Source: a bacterium
GTDB taxonomy: Bacteria > Vulcanimicrobiota > Vulcanimicrobiia > Vulcanimicrobiales > SCRA01
DNA length: 64,000 nucleotides
Reading direction: 5' to 3'
Assembly (NCBI GenBank): GCA_004297985.1
Contig: SCRA01000046.1
Coordinates: 37,491-101,490, forward strand
Shown here: positions 1-7,218 of the stretch, piece after piece
Position numbering within the stretch: position 1 is the first letter of the stretch
Layout: every line of letters begins with the position of its first letter
Program-made: the position numbers and the translations under genes
Notes under the pieces: generated by a model
What the model was told of the DNA's origin: nothing
The model's input: the letters and a program-made list of their open reading frames with translations, nothing else
The model's database searches: none

Positions 1-9
1 AATGAGTTC

Positions 10-255
10 GTGACGAGAGCGGAGTTCGCGGAGTCTTTTGAGGCGCTGCACGGCTTCATTGAGATCGGCTTCTCTCGCCTGAGCACCGATTTGGTAGATG
101 TGCGGGCCGAGCTGGCGCAGGTCAAGGACCACGTAGCGCATATCGACCGCCGCTTGGCGCAGGTTGACCGCCGGCTAGCGCGTGTCGACGACCGCGTGTC
201 GGTCCTCGAGAACGACATGTCCCGCGTCAAGGCCCATCTCGGCATCGCCGGCTAG
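10..255 (+). CDS. small coiled-coil protein, function unknown
   Basis: The 81-residue product is almost all heptad-like and charged, with repeats of the form RRLAxVDxR (about residues 45-65). That predicts a continuous coiled coil with no enzyme motif. It starts with GTG. It is clearly paralogous to the 92-residue protein at 5200-5478: both carry DDRVSVLE and end in DMSRVK-x-HLGI. The next gene begins one base after its stop codon. Proteins of this kind are common short hypotheticals, and I do not recognise a function. The window edge leaves its upstream context unknown. Confidence 0.6.
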   Translation: MTRAEFAESFEALHGFIEIGFSRLSTDLVDVRAELAQVKDHVAHIDRRLAQVDRRLARVDDRVSVLENDMSRVKAHLGIAG

Positions 256-256
256 G

Positions 257-862
257 ATGGTTTACCCGCGAGGGTCCGCTGCAGGCAGCATCTTCCACCT
301 GAAGATCACCTTGCTGGGCATAGAACCCGCCATCTGGAGGCTCATGGCCGTGCGCGGAGATACCGCGCTCCCGCGACTGCACCGCATCTTGCAGGCTGCG
401 ATGGGCTGGGAGGATTACCATCTGCATCTGTTCCGGGTCGGCCGCGAGCATTTCGGCGTCCCCGATCCGGACTTTGACGACAACACGGTCGACGAGCGCG
501 GCAAACGCTTGCGGGATCTTGCCTCCTACGGCGACGCGTTCATCTACGAGTACGATTTCGGCGACGGTTGGCGCCATCTCGTGGAAGTCGACGGCGTACT
601 AGATCAGAACGAGAACGAGCTCCTGCCGCGCTGCATCGAGGGTGAACGTACCTGTCCGCCCGAGGATGTCGGCGGCATTGGCGGCTACAAGGAGTTCCTG
701 CGCGTCATCCGCGATCCGAGTGAAGAGGAACACGAGCGGATGCTCGAGTGGGCCGGCGGGCGTTTCGATCCCGAGGGTTTCGACCTCGAAGAAGCGGAGG
801 CGCGCATGAGACGCTTACGCCCGCGACGAGCCCCGAAAAGAGACGCCGCGAAGGCGCCATAA
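257..862 (+). CDS. plasmid pRiA4b ORF-3-like family protein
   Basis: The 201-residue protein matches the pRiA4b ORF-3 / IS1096 TnpR-like family. It has an N-terminal segment on the pattern LKITL-x-GIEPAIWRL, a central MGWEDYHLHLF, and the hallmark YEYDFGDGWRHLVEV near residue 100. The acidic C-terminal half carries PPEDVGG. Family members often travel with mobile elements or plasmids, and their biochemical role is unsettled. I chose the ATG at 257, directly after the previous stop, over the ORF-track start at 182, because family similarity begins there. A shortened second copy lies at 1851-2090 beyond vapBC. Confidence 0.8.
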   Translation: MVYPRGSAAGSIFHLKITLLGIEPAIWRLMAVRGDTALPRLHRILQAAMGWEDYHLHLFRVGREHFGVPDPDFDDNTVDERGKRLRDLASYGDAFIYEYDFGDGWRHLVEVDGVLDQNENELLPRCIEGERTCPPEDVGGIGGYKEFLRVIRDPSEEEHERMLEWAGGRFDPEGFDLEEAEARMRRLRPRRAPKRDAAKAP

Positions 863-999
863 CAGCATCCTTCGGGCTCGCTAAGGGCTGCGGTGGCGGC
901 GTCGGCGTAGCCCAGGCATTCTGCCCCGAGGGCGGTGATCTTTTCTATGCGCCTGTCGAATACCAAAAAGCCGGCGCGAGCGCCGGAGCCACCCCACGT

Positions 1000-1416
1000 T
1001 CAACGGCTATCGGCAGCGTCCCCTCTCACTGCGGCTGTCGCGACGTCCGTGCGCGCGAAGTCGTTGCCCTTGTACAAGAGCGGCTCTCCGGTCTTCACGG
1101 AGAGCGCATACGCGAAGCAATCGCCGAAATTGAGGCCGGCGCGATCGCGCCCCTTGCCATAATCACGATACGCCTGTCGCGCCAGCGGTACGTCCTCCGG
1201 AAGAAATGCCACGATCTCCGCGTCGATCTTGGCCAGCAGGAGATCGAGATCGTCGACGCCGTCCTCGCCGAAGCGGGCCTGCACCACGACGCTCGCCTCG
1301 AAGAGGCTCACGGCCGACACGAGGCGTGTGGGATCGCACTCGATGGCAGCGGCGAGTTCCGCGCGCTCTGGCTCGTCGTTGAGAATGGCGACGAGCGACG
1401 AGGTGTCGATGACCAT
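1000..1416 (-). CDS. vapC: VapC-type PIN-domain ribonuclease toxin
   Basis: The 138-residue PIN domain has the expected acidic metal-binding residues: D4 in VIDTSSLVAIL, E40 in SLFEAS, D99 in NFGDCFAYAL, and the C-terminal KGNDF-x-x-TD group (D119, D124). VapC toxins are Mg2+-dependent endoribonucleases, usually cutting initiator tRNA or rRNA, and are inhibited by the cognate VapB. The ATG lies one base after the vapB stop codon, so the pair is surely co-transcribed and translationally coupled. All catalytic positions are present, so it should be active. Confidence 0.9.
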   Translation of the reverse strand: MVIDTSSLVAILNDEPERAELAAAIECDPTRLVSAVSLFEASVVVQARFGEDGVDDLDLLLAKIDAEIVAFLPEDVPLARQAYRDYGKGRDRAGLNFGDCFAYALSVKTGEPLLYKGNDFARTDVATAAVRGDAADSR

Positions 1417-1417
1417 G

Positions 1418-1669
1418 CTAACGAGGCAGGCCTCGCTCGTCGTAGCCCAGGATCTCGTCCGAAGAGCGGGTGTCGAGCACGCGGCGCCGGGAGGCCCGGC
1501 GTGCGATCCGCTCGATCTCCGTTCGCAGGCTCGGCGTACGCCTGGCCCCCACGCGCGCCAGCCGCTCGCGCAGCGCCACCACGATCGCCTCGGTGAGGGT
1601 CTCTCCGGTGCGGGCGGAGAGCTCGCGCGCCAGCCGGTCCGCCTCCGGATCCTTGATGCTTAAGGCCAT
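1418..1669 (-). CDS. vapB: VapB-type antitoxin (Rv0623/PSK-like)
   Basis: The protein begins [11 protein letters not shown], continues [17 protein letters not shown], and is the typical ribbon-helix-helix antitoxin that pairs with PIN toxins. It binds and neutralises VapC and represses its own promoter. I placed the start at the second ATG (1669) rather than 1675. Family members begin MAL-x-IKDPEA, and the putative -10 box abuts the first ATG, so the transcript probably begins at or near the second. The C-terminal tail (about residues 60-83) is the toxin-neutralising segment by analogy. Confidence 0.88.
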   Translation of the reverse strand: MALSIKDPEADRLARELSARTGETLTEAIVVALRERLARVGARRTPSLRTEIERIARRASRRRVLDTRSSDEILGYDERGLPR

Positions 1670-1675
1670 GTCCAT

Positions 1676-1704
1676 ATTCTACCGCCTCGTCTGTACGTCC
1701 ACAA
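1676..1704 (-). promoter_or_regulatory. candidate vapBC promoter, leaderless
   Basis: Read on the minus strand, TTGTGG and TAGAAT are separated by exactly 17 bases. TAGAAT touches the first in-frame ATG of vapB, so transcription would begin at about the second ATG and give a leaderless mRNA. The -10 match is good (5/6) and the -35 match is weak (3/6). Confidence 0.5.
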
Positions 1705-1850
1705 GGCGCGGTCTCGCCGGGGCTACATCGCCAGCTTCGACCGGCCCTCGCTCACGAGCCAAGGCAACCGATCTTGAGCCCGTGCCGAGGGGCTTACCCG
1801 TGCTTCCTACTGGGCACTTTCACTTGAACAGCAAGGGTGAAGGTCGTTCA

Positions 1851-2090
1851 CCGGGTCGGCCGCGAGCACTTTGGCGTCCCCGATCCGGACTTTGACGACG
1901 ACACGCTCGACGAGCGCGGCAAACGCTTGCGGGGTCTTGCCTCCTACGGCGACGCGTTCATCTACGAGTACGACTTCGGCGACGGTTGGCGCTATCTCGT
2001 GGAAGTCGACGGCGTACTACCTCGAAAAGAGACGCCGCAAAGGCGCCATAACGGTATCCTTCGGGCACGCCAAGGGCTGCGGTGGCGGCC
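1851..2090 (+). pseudogene. internally deleted copy of the pRiA4b ORF-3-like gene
   Basis: Bases 1851-2018 repeat 433-600 of the intact gene nearly base for base. The match then jumps to the equivalent of about 831-900, so roughly 230 bp is missing. The reading frame (GTG at 1837) keeps GREHFGVPDPDFDD and YEYDFGDGWRYLVEVDGV, then runs into unrelated residues after the junction. The C-terminal half is lost, so the product is not expected to be functional. It looks like the remnant of a duplication that flanks vapBC. Confidence 0.8.
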
Positions 2091-2212
2091 CTCATCGGGG
2101 GCCCGGGCCGCCCGAGTGCCGGCAGTCAACGACGGCGTTGCGCTGCTGAGGCGTGGGGCCCTTTGGCGCAAGAGGCACAGCTGCGCTCGATAGCCAACGT
2201 GCTTACGTGGAC

Positions 2213-2443
2213 GTGCGGTATACGGTGATCCTGGAGCCCGACGCCGGGGCGTTTAACGTGATCGTCCCGGCACTTCCCGAAGTCGCGACGTTCGGAAAGA
2301 CCCCGGAGGAAGCGCTCGCCATGGCGCGCGAGGCGATTCAAGCCGTGCTCGAAGATCGAACCGCGCATGGCGAGGAGATTCCCCCGAGCGACGTCGGCAC
2401 CGCTCGCATTGAGACGGTTGCCATAAGCCTGCCAGCCGCATAG
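2213..2443 (+). CDS. hicB: HicB-family antitoxin
   Basis: This is a 76-residue HicB-like domain with YTVILEPDAGAFNVIVP, the TPEEALAMAREAI helix and the tail EDRTAHGEEIPPSD. HicB antitoxins bind the partner HicA and usually autoregulate the operon. No separate DNA-binding domain is visible, unlike the protein at 2780. I prefer the GTG at 2213, which gives VRYTVI, over the longer ORF-track start at 2153, because family members begin M-K/R-Y. The HicA gene starts 12 bases after the stop, in the hicB-then-hicA order. Confidence 0.85.
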   Translation: MRYTVILEPDAGAFNVIVPALPEVATFGKTPEEALAMAREAIQAVLEDRTAHGEEIPPSDVGTARIETVAISLPAA

Positions 2444-2455
2444 CGCAATTTCCCT

Positions 2456-2683
2456 TTGAACGCAAGGCGCCCGACCGTCTCCGGCAAGGACGTGGTACGA
2501 GCGTTGAAGCGCGTAGGCTTCGTTGTAAGCCGCATCGTTGGCTCGCACCATGTTATGCGACACACCGACGGTCGCACGACGACCGTTCCCGTTCACAGCC
2601 AAGACGCGTTGCCAACTGGGACGCTCGCTAACATCTTGAAGAACGCTGGCCTCACCGCCGACCAGTTGCGCGCGCTGCTGTGA
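2456..2683 (+). CDS. hicA: HicA-family mRNA interferase toxin
   Basis: This 75-residue YcfA/HicA protein has GKDVVRALKRVGF, the active-site His in GSHHVMRH (H31 or H32), the strand TTTVPVHS, and the closing helix NILKNAGLTADQL. HicA toxins cleave mRNA and tmRNA through this histidine. The fold is a minimal dsRBD-like domain, and the length matches the family. The start is TTG at 2456; no better in-frame start precedes the conserved region. It forms a two-gene operon with hicB and appears intact. Confidence 0.88.
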   Translation: MNARRPTVSGKDVVRALKRVGFVVSRIVGSHHVMRHTDGRTTTVPVHSQDALPTGTLANILKNAGLTADQLRALL

Positions 2684-2779
2684 GCAAGCGCACCTCGCCG
2701 GGCATTACCACATTTCCAACCGTAGAGGCTCACCCTCTTACGAAGATCGACGAACAAATCACAGATAGGCTGAAAAACC

Positions 2780-3157
2780 ATGAGCGCAACCACCACCAAG
2801 ATCGACGAACAAATTACGGCAATCAAGGCGCGTCCCTACACGAGATCGCTCGTCAGGAATGAGGACGGGACGTGGTTTGCCCAGATCGTTGAATTTCCTG
2901 GTTGCATGACCGAGGGAGACACCCCGGAAGAAGCACTGGCCAATCTCGACGACGCGATGGATGGCTGGATCGAGGTACACCTTGAAGACGGCGATCCCAT
3001 CCCTGAGTCGATGACCGTCGCGGATCTCAGTGGACGCTTCCTGGTACGCATGCCGAAGTCTCTACATCGCGCCCTCTCACAGCGTGCCGAATCCGAGGGC
3101 GTCAGCCTCAATCAATTCACCGTGACGAAGCTCGCACAAATCACCGGACTGGGATAA
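2780..3157 (+). CDS. HicB-type antitoxin with C-terminal DNA-binding helices
   Basis: This 125-residue protein has a HicB partial-RNase-H-like domain (about residues 18-80: WFAQIVEFPGC, TPEEALANLDDAMDGW). A C-terminal ribbon-helix-helix-like segment follows (about 84-121: RFLVRMPKSLHRALSQRAE, SLNQF). Such proteins are usually paired with a HicA toxin, but none follows here; the next gene is on the other strand. It could act on the adjacent HicA or be an orphan antitoxin. Its first codons contain AAGATCGACGAACAAAT, which also occurs 58 bases upstream, a local duplication. Confidence 0.8.
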   Translation: MSATTTKIDEQITAIKARPYTRSLVRNEDGTWFAQIVEFPGCMTEGDTPEEALANLDDAMDGWIEVHLEDGDPIPESMTVADLSGRFLVRMPKSLHRALSQRAESEGVSLNQFTVTKLAQITGLG

Positions 3158-3183
3158 GGCGGCCGTGACGACGCGACTGGCAT

Positions 3184-4155
3184 TCAGGCGGCGAAGATCG
3201 GCAGAGCTGCGGCTGGCTCGTTCACCGGACGGATGCCGTGTTTGTCCGCAACGACGAAGGCGACACCGTTCTCGGCGAGGACCTCACCGATCCATCCAGC
3301 GCCCTCAGCCGGTGGCGAGCCGAACGCCAAGACCGGTTGCGCATCGAGAACCTCCGCCCGATACCTGACGCGGTAGTCGAAGAGCTGGCCCATACCATAG
3401 CGCATCCGGTCCACGGCTTCGCGAGCGTCAGTGAGGCTCTTAGCTTCCACCAGCATACGGTCGGCGCCCAGCGTCGCATAGAGATCGATGTTGTTGTTGT
3501 AGAACCACGAGCCCCCGCGCCGCATGACCTCTGCCTCGATCATCTGCAGCACGCGCTGGTGATCCGCGCGCGCACGCTCCTGCAATGCAGCGGACTCGTA
3601 GATGTCTACCGTCTGCCCTTCGTGTGGCACGTAGCCCGCGCCCTCCGGAATATGCTGCGCCGTTCGCAACACATCTTTCGGCCAGCGGCCACGCTCTGAA
3701 GGTGCCGGCATCGCGATCAGGCGCTCCGTGTTCGGCAGCAACGATACGCCGGTAACGGCAACACCTGCCGCCGCGAGGATGCGATGGTACGCAATCTCGG
3801 AGATCGTTCGTACCGCTGATTGGGACATCGGTACGTGCTCTGTCCCGGTCTCGTAGTACAGTCCCTGAAGATCGCGCAACGGCACCGGTATCGGGAACGC
3901 CTCATACTGGACGATCCCCACATAGCGATGATCGTCGCGATAGGGGTCCGGATACGGAACCCCTAGCGTGCCGTGGCCGAAGTAACGGCGGGAATCCGCG
4001 CGTTGCCGGCTTCGCCCCAGCGGGCGATAGTAGATGAACCGGTCGTACGGTAGGATGCGGCTGAAGTATTGCCTCGGATAGTGGTAAAGCGAGCCCTCCA
4101 CGTCGAGATAGACGCGGTCTCCGGGCAGGAAGTGTTGGCTGAGAATGACCGGCAT
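3184..4155 (-). CDS. predicted PD-(D/E)XK nuclease with N-terminal PUA/EVE-like domain
   Basis: Three-hundred-twenty-three residues from the ATG at 4155. The N-terminal half (about 1-110) has LPYDRFIYYRPLG, YFGHGTLG and a later VQYEAFPIPVPL, a layout resembling PUA/EVE/SRA-type reader domains. The C-terminal part has NNNIDLYATLGADRMLVEAK, a D-x(n)-E-x-K nuclease core, followed by a GQLFDYRVRY helix. That is typical of restriction-type PD-(D/E)XK enzymes. The ORF track starts at 4194, but that overlaps the upstream HNH gene; 4155 leaves an 8-base gap. I infer DNA cleavage, possibly dependent on base modification. The family assignment is by motif only. Confidence 0.55.
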   Translation of the reverse strand: MPVILSQHFLPGDRVYLDVEGSLYHYPRQYFSRILPYDRFIYYRPLGRSRQRADSRRYFGHGTLGVPYPDPYRDDHRYVGIVQYEAFPIPVPLRDLQGLYYETGTEHVPMSQSAVRTISEIAYHRILAAAGVAVTGVSLLPNTERLIAMPAPSERGRWPKDVLRTAQHIPEGAGYVPHEGQTVDIYESAALQERARADHQRVLQMIEAEVMRRGGSWFYNNNIDLYATLGADRMLVEAKSLTDAREAVDRMRYGMGQLFDYRVRYRAEVLDAQPVLAFGSPPAEGAGWIGEVLAENGVAFVVADKHGIRPVNEPAAALPIFAA

Positions 4156-4163
4156 CGCTCGTC

Positions 4164-5081
4164 TTAGCCTCGAAATACTTTCGACGCGTGCCACTCGAGC
4201 GCGGCGGGATCGGGGTGTGCGTCGGGTCGAGCCGGAAGGCGAATCGGCGTACCGTGCAGCGCATAGTAGTCCCGCCCATTCTCGAACTCATCGCGAATGG
4301 AGCGGCTGACTTCGAAGCGATACTCGGACGTCACGGTGACGTAACCAAGATCGAAGAGATTGTGAATGTCCGACCGCAGCAGAAGTCCGTTCTGAACTTC
4401 GTGCTCCTGCACGTCGGCGAACGGGCGGATATGTGCGGCGTCCAGGGCGGGTAGGGTCTTCTCTCCCGTGACCGCGCATCGGCGTTGGTACGCATCGGCG
4501 ACCATCAGCCGGAACGCGCCTTGCCCAAGGCGTGGGCGAACCAAGACCGGCGTACCGTAGCCCGAGACCAACGGTGGCCGAGGCGCAGCCAAAGCCACAC
4601 CGGCGAGTCGATCCTGCACGCTCCGCCAAAGATGCACGCCTACCGGATCATCGAGGCCGTAGTACCGTCCCTTGACGATATTCGGCTTCCAGTCTGCCGG
4701 CGCCGGCAGCCAGTCACGTTCCTCGAAGAAGAACGGTTGCGAGAGCACGACACAACCGATCTCCATCACAGCTCTGATATCGACCTTGCGATACTTCGCG
4801 ACGCGGCTGCGCATCTCGTAGAGCGAGCCAACGCCGTTCTTCTGCGTAAATGCCTCCCACGCGACGCCGAGCGGCATGCGCGTATAGTAGGCGAAGAACC
4901 CGCCGCCGACGATCGCGTTCCGCGGCGCGTGGAGCTTGAAGAGCCAGGGCGTCCCGGGTTCAGACGTCGTGCCGGTGGGGCTGGGCTGCCAGAAGTTGAC
5001 TTCGTCGATGCCCGGCTGCCGGCGCAGAAATGAGAACCAGTCCCAGTCCGTGACGGCGACGCTGATCCGGAACTCACCCAT
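4164..5081 (-). CDS. HNH endonuclease, putative restriction enzyme
   Basis: Three-hundred-five residues from the ATG at 5081; the 425-residue ORF in the track has a non-homologous N-terminal extension. The first 100 or so residues (AVTDWDWFSFLR, EVNFWQPS, LFKLHAPRNAIVGGGFF) form a PUA-like domain seen in standalone HNH proteins annotated as restriction endonucleases. The C-terminal domain has the HNH core: RCAVTGEKTLPALDAAHIRPFA, then NGLLLRSDIHNLFDLG, with the catalytic AHI histidine and the N...H metal ligands visible. It is followed after 8 bases by a PD-(D/E)XK nuclease gene, so the two are likely one operon. I infer a role in restricting foreign or modified DNA. Confidence 0.8.
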   Translation of the reverse strand: MGEFRISVAVTDWDWFSFLRRQPGIDEVNFWQPSPTGTTSEPGTPWLFKLHAPRNAIVGGGFFAYYTRMPLGVAWEAFTQKNGVGSLYEMRSRVAKYRKVDIRAVMEIGCVVLSQPFFFEERDWLPAPADWKPNIVKGRYYGLDDPVGVHLWRSVQDRLAGVALAAPRPPLVSGYGTPVLVRPRLGQGAFRLMVADAYQRRCAVTGEKTLPALDAAHIRPFADVQEHEVQNGLLLRSDIHNLFDLGYVTVTSEYRFEVSRSIRDEFENGRDYYALHGTPIRLPARPDAHPDPAALEWHASKVFRG

Positions 5082-5199
5082 GGCTTCGCAATTCTTCGGA
5101 GCCGTGGCTGTCTCCGCCAAGCATCCAGGAGTCGTATGGCGGCCAGCGAACGCTCTCGTCCCTCTTTCCATGCGCCGCATCGCTCGCAGTGGTGTGGTG

Positions 5200-5478
5200 A
5201 TGACGAACGAAGACGAGACGATGTCGCGAACGGAGATTCTGGACGGGTTCACTGCGGTGATGAACGCCATCGAGCGGATCGATGTGCGGATCACCCAGGA
5301 AATCGGGGGCTTGCGCATGGAGATGCGCGCGGGCTTCGCGCAGGTGGACCGCCGCTTGGCGCGGCTCGACGACCGGGTTTCGGTCCTGGAAGATCGAATG
5401 GGTGGCCTCGAGGACCGCGTGGGCGGCCTCGAGCGCGACATGTCTCGCGTGAAGACTCATCTCGGCATCGTCGACTAG
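5200..5478 (+). CDS. small coiled-coil protein, paralogue of the 10-255 gene
   Basis: Ninety-two residues from the ATG at 5200 (MTNEDETMSR); the ATG at 5221 is an alternative. The body is heptad-patterned: RIDVRITQEIGGLRMEM, then DRRLARLDDRVSVLED and two nearly identical DRxGGLE units, ending in RDMSRVKTHLGIVD. It shares its C-terminal half with the protein at 10-255 but has one or two more heptad units. It is divergent from the HNH gene, and its start codon lies about 120 bases from the HNH start. Function is unknown; it may be an oligomerisation or regulatory partner. Confidence 0.65.
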   Translation: MTNEDETMSRTEILDGFTAVMNAIERIDVRITQEIGGLRMEMRAGFAQVDRRLARLDDRVSVLEDRMGGLEDRVGGLERDMSRVKTHLGIVD

Positions 5479-5510
5479 ACCGAACCCAACAGTCCCTGGC
5501 AGCACGCGCG

Positions 5511-6524
5511 TCACTGGTCCGCGCGATAACCCCCCGCCATCGCCTCCAGCATCTGCTTCGCCCGCGCAACCGCCTCCGGCGGCGCCACTACGCGCGCCGC
5601 TCCGCCGAAGCCGAACGTCCAGCGCACCACTTCGTCAACGTCCGGCACGTGCAAGACGATGGCGCCACTTCCGTCATCGTCCATCACCGCCTCCTGATCG
5701 TGCTGCCAGCGGCGGCTCACCACGGAGCGCGCGACCCGCGGTGCCAGCTCTACGGTCACGGCCACGCGCTTCGTCTTCGCGTCTCCGATGATCATGCCGA
5801 TCGAGTCATCCAGCCGAATATACTCGGGAAGCGGACGCGGCTTGAGAATCTTGCCCCCGGCTTGCGGCTTGGAGAGCATCTGATCCAGCGCGAAGTAGCG
5901 CCAGCCCTTCACCTCGCGGCCGTACGCAATCAGATAGTAGCGCCCGGCACGCGCCACCACGGCATGCGGCTCCACCAAGCGCTCCACGCCGCGCGGCTGA
6001 TCGTGCTTGGGATACATGAAGCGCGCGTAGGCGTTCTTGCTCCAGATCTTCTCGAGCGCGTCGTAGACGTCGGCTACCCACGAATCGCCCACCAGCTCGG
6101 GGAACGCAAAGTGCAGGAAGCGCCGCGTCAGCGGGCCGGCATCGGCGCCGCCCTCACCGCGCACGCCCTTCAGGCGCCGCCCCACGGGCTCGCCCAGCAC
6201 GCGGGCTAACGTGTCCAGCAACTGCTCGACGTCGCGGCGCCCCTTGTCGATCTGCACCGCCAAACCGCCGCTCTGCATCGTCATCGTCACCACGCCGTCG
6301 CGAATCGGCGAGATCACGAAGCCGGCCTCCAGCGCGAGTTCGCGCACGTGCTTGAGATCGCGCTTGAAGCTGCGCTCCGAGACCTCGAATCGTTCGAGGA
6401 AGCGCTGCATCGGCATGCGGCCAAGACGCATCAAGCACACCAGCAGCATGAGCTTGCGTACGGTGGAGGCACTCGGGGTATCCGCGGCATCGCCGTTCCC
6501 CCGCGTTACGTGAGCAGCACCCAT
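5511..6524 (-). CDS. WYL-domain transcriptional regulator
   Basis: A winged-helix N-terminal region (STVRKLMLLVCL, then GRMPMQRFLERFEVSERSFKRDLK) is followed by a WYL domain (PHAVVARAGRYYLIAYGREV, GWRYFALDQM) and a C-terminal WCX-like extension (VRWTFGFGGAARVV). This is the DeoR/YafY-type architecture, about 337 residues from the ATG at 6524. Other starts (GTG 6557, ATG 6641) are possible and there is no strong ribosome-binding site. WYL regulators often control defence or stress genes and sense a small ligand or nucleic acid. It is transcribed away from the unknown gene at 6622, and triple half-site repeats lie between them. Confidence 0.85.
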   Translation of the reverse strand: MGAAHVTRGNGDAADTPSASTVRKLMLLVCLMRLGRMPMQRFLERFEVSERSFKRDLKHVRELALEAGFVISPIRDGVVTMTMQSGGLAVQIDKGRRDVEQLLDTLARVLGEPVGRRLKGVRGEGGADAGPLTRRFLHFAFPELVGDSWVADVYDALEKIWSKNAYARFMYPKHDQPRGVERLVEPHAVVARAGRYYLIAYGREVKGWRYFALDQMLSKPQAGGKILKPRPLPEYIRLDDSIGMIIGDAKTKRVAVTVELAPRVARSVVSRRWQHDQEAVMDDDGSGAIVLHVPDVDEVVRWTFGFGGAARVVAPPEAVARAKQMLEAMAGGYRADQ

Positions 6525-6571
6525 GCCGGCGACGTTGGCAACCGGCCGCTCCGGCACCTTGTCACGCCGGT

Positions 6572-6601
6572 GTGCCACACTGTTGGCACGCGCCGGTGCC
6601 A
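6572..6601. promoter_or_regulatory. candidate WYL-regulator operator, three half-sites
   Basis: The spacer between divergent genes reads GTGCCA-N6-TGGCAC-N6-GTGCCA. These are three perfect 6-bp half-sites of alternating orientation with identical 6-bp spacing. The same GTGCCA-N6-TGGCAC palindrome recurs at 7782-7799 before another gene of the cluster. Placement between the regulator and its neighbour supports an operator, probably bound by the WYL protein. Confidence 0.6.
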
Positions 6602-6621
6602 TGATAGCCGTGGGAGGCTCC

Positions 6622-7218
6622 ATGCGTTTCTCGACGGCCACTGCGTTGGCTCACTGCTGGGACGACGTAATCGACGCGCGCCCCGATGGCACGACGGTGC
6701 TCGACCCCGGGCGCCCGCCGCTGCCGATCGCCGGCTTCTGGGCGGTGACGCGCCCTGCTCTCCATCTGGTAGATGACCAAGGCAGGACGCTCGCCGCCCC
6801 ATCCATCCAAGATCTCCCACCCGCCGACGGCGCGTGCCTGGTCCGCTATCGCCGTGTCGCGGAGAGCGAGCGACGGTGCGTCCGAGGCGGGTTGCTCCTC
6901 CCCGCGCAACGCTTCGAGATTGGCGACGTGATCTTCGAACGCCCTGCCACGCTCGCCGGCCGCGATCTCGGCGCCGCCTTCCAGCCAGAGGGTCTGCGCC
7001 TGTGGCGCCTCGGCCAGCGCTGGGATGGGCTGACGCGCCTGGGAGACCGCCGTCCCCATCCCCTCGGGCTCTCTGCGCGGCGCACCCGCGCATTAGCGGA
7101 GCGGCTCACGATCGAACTGCGGCTGGCGGCCTGCGGCGTACCATTGCGCGGCCTGCCGCGCGCCGGAGAGTTGTTGGCGCTGCTGCGCCGCGAGCTTGGC
7201 CTCGGCCCGTCTACGTAA
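6622..7218 (+). CDS. hypothetical protein of WYL-associated cluster
   Basis: One-hundred-ninety-eight residues from the ATG at 6622, which follows a good GGGAGG ribosome-binding site. The sequence is compact and mixed alpha/beta (AHCWDDVIDARPDGTTVLD, LPIAGFWAVTRPALHLVDD), ending in a basic helical stretch. There are no transmembrane segments or recognisable catalytic motifs, and I do not recognise the family. It lies immediately after the triple-half-site operator. Its 3' end overlaps by 8 bases the end of the convergent gene at 7211, suggesting a compact three-gene module with the WYL regulator. Confidence 0.6.
   Translation: MRFSTATALAHCWDDVIDARPDGTTVLDPGRPPLPIAGFWAVTRPALHLVDDQGRTLAAPSIQDLPPADGACLVRYRRVAESERRCVRGGLLLPAQRFEIGDVIFERPATLAGRDLGAAFQPEGLRLWRLGQRWDGLTRLGDRRPHPLGLSARRTRALAERLTIELRLAACGVPLRGLPRAGELLALLRRELGLGPST

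Noticed and set aside
748-1596. 282-residue plus-strand ORF over vapBC
   Set aside because: Antisense to vapBC, whose motifs and operon structure are clear.
2680-2862. 60-residue ORF between hicA and the second HicB gene
   Set aside because: Its only recognisable part is the duplicated KIDEQIT segment; it overlaps the HicB start and has no family resemblance.
5082-5441. N-terminal extension of the HNH gene in the ORF track
   Set aside because: Low-complexity Arg/Ser sequence antisense to the coiled-coil gene; family similarity begins at MGEF (5081).
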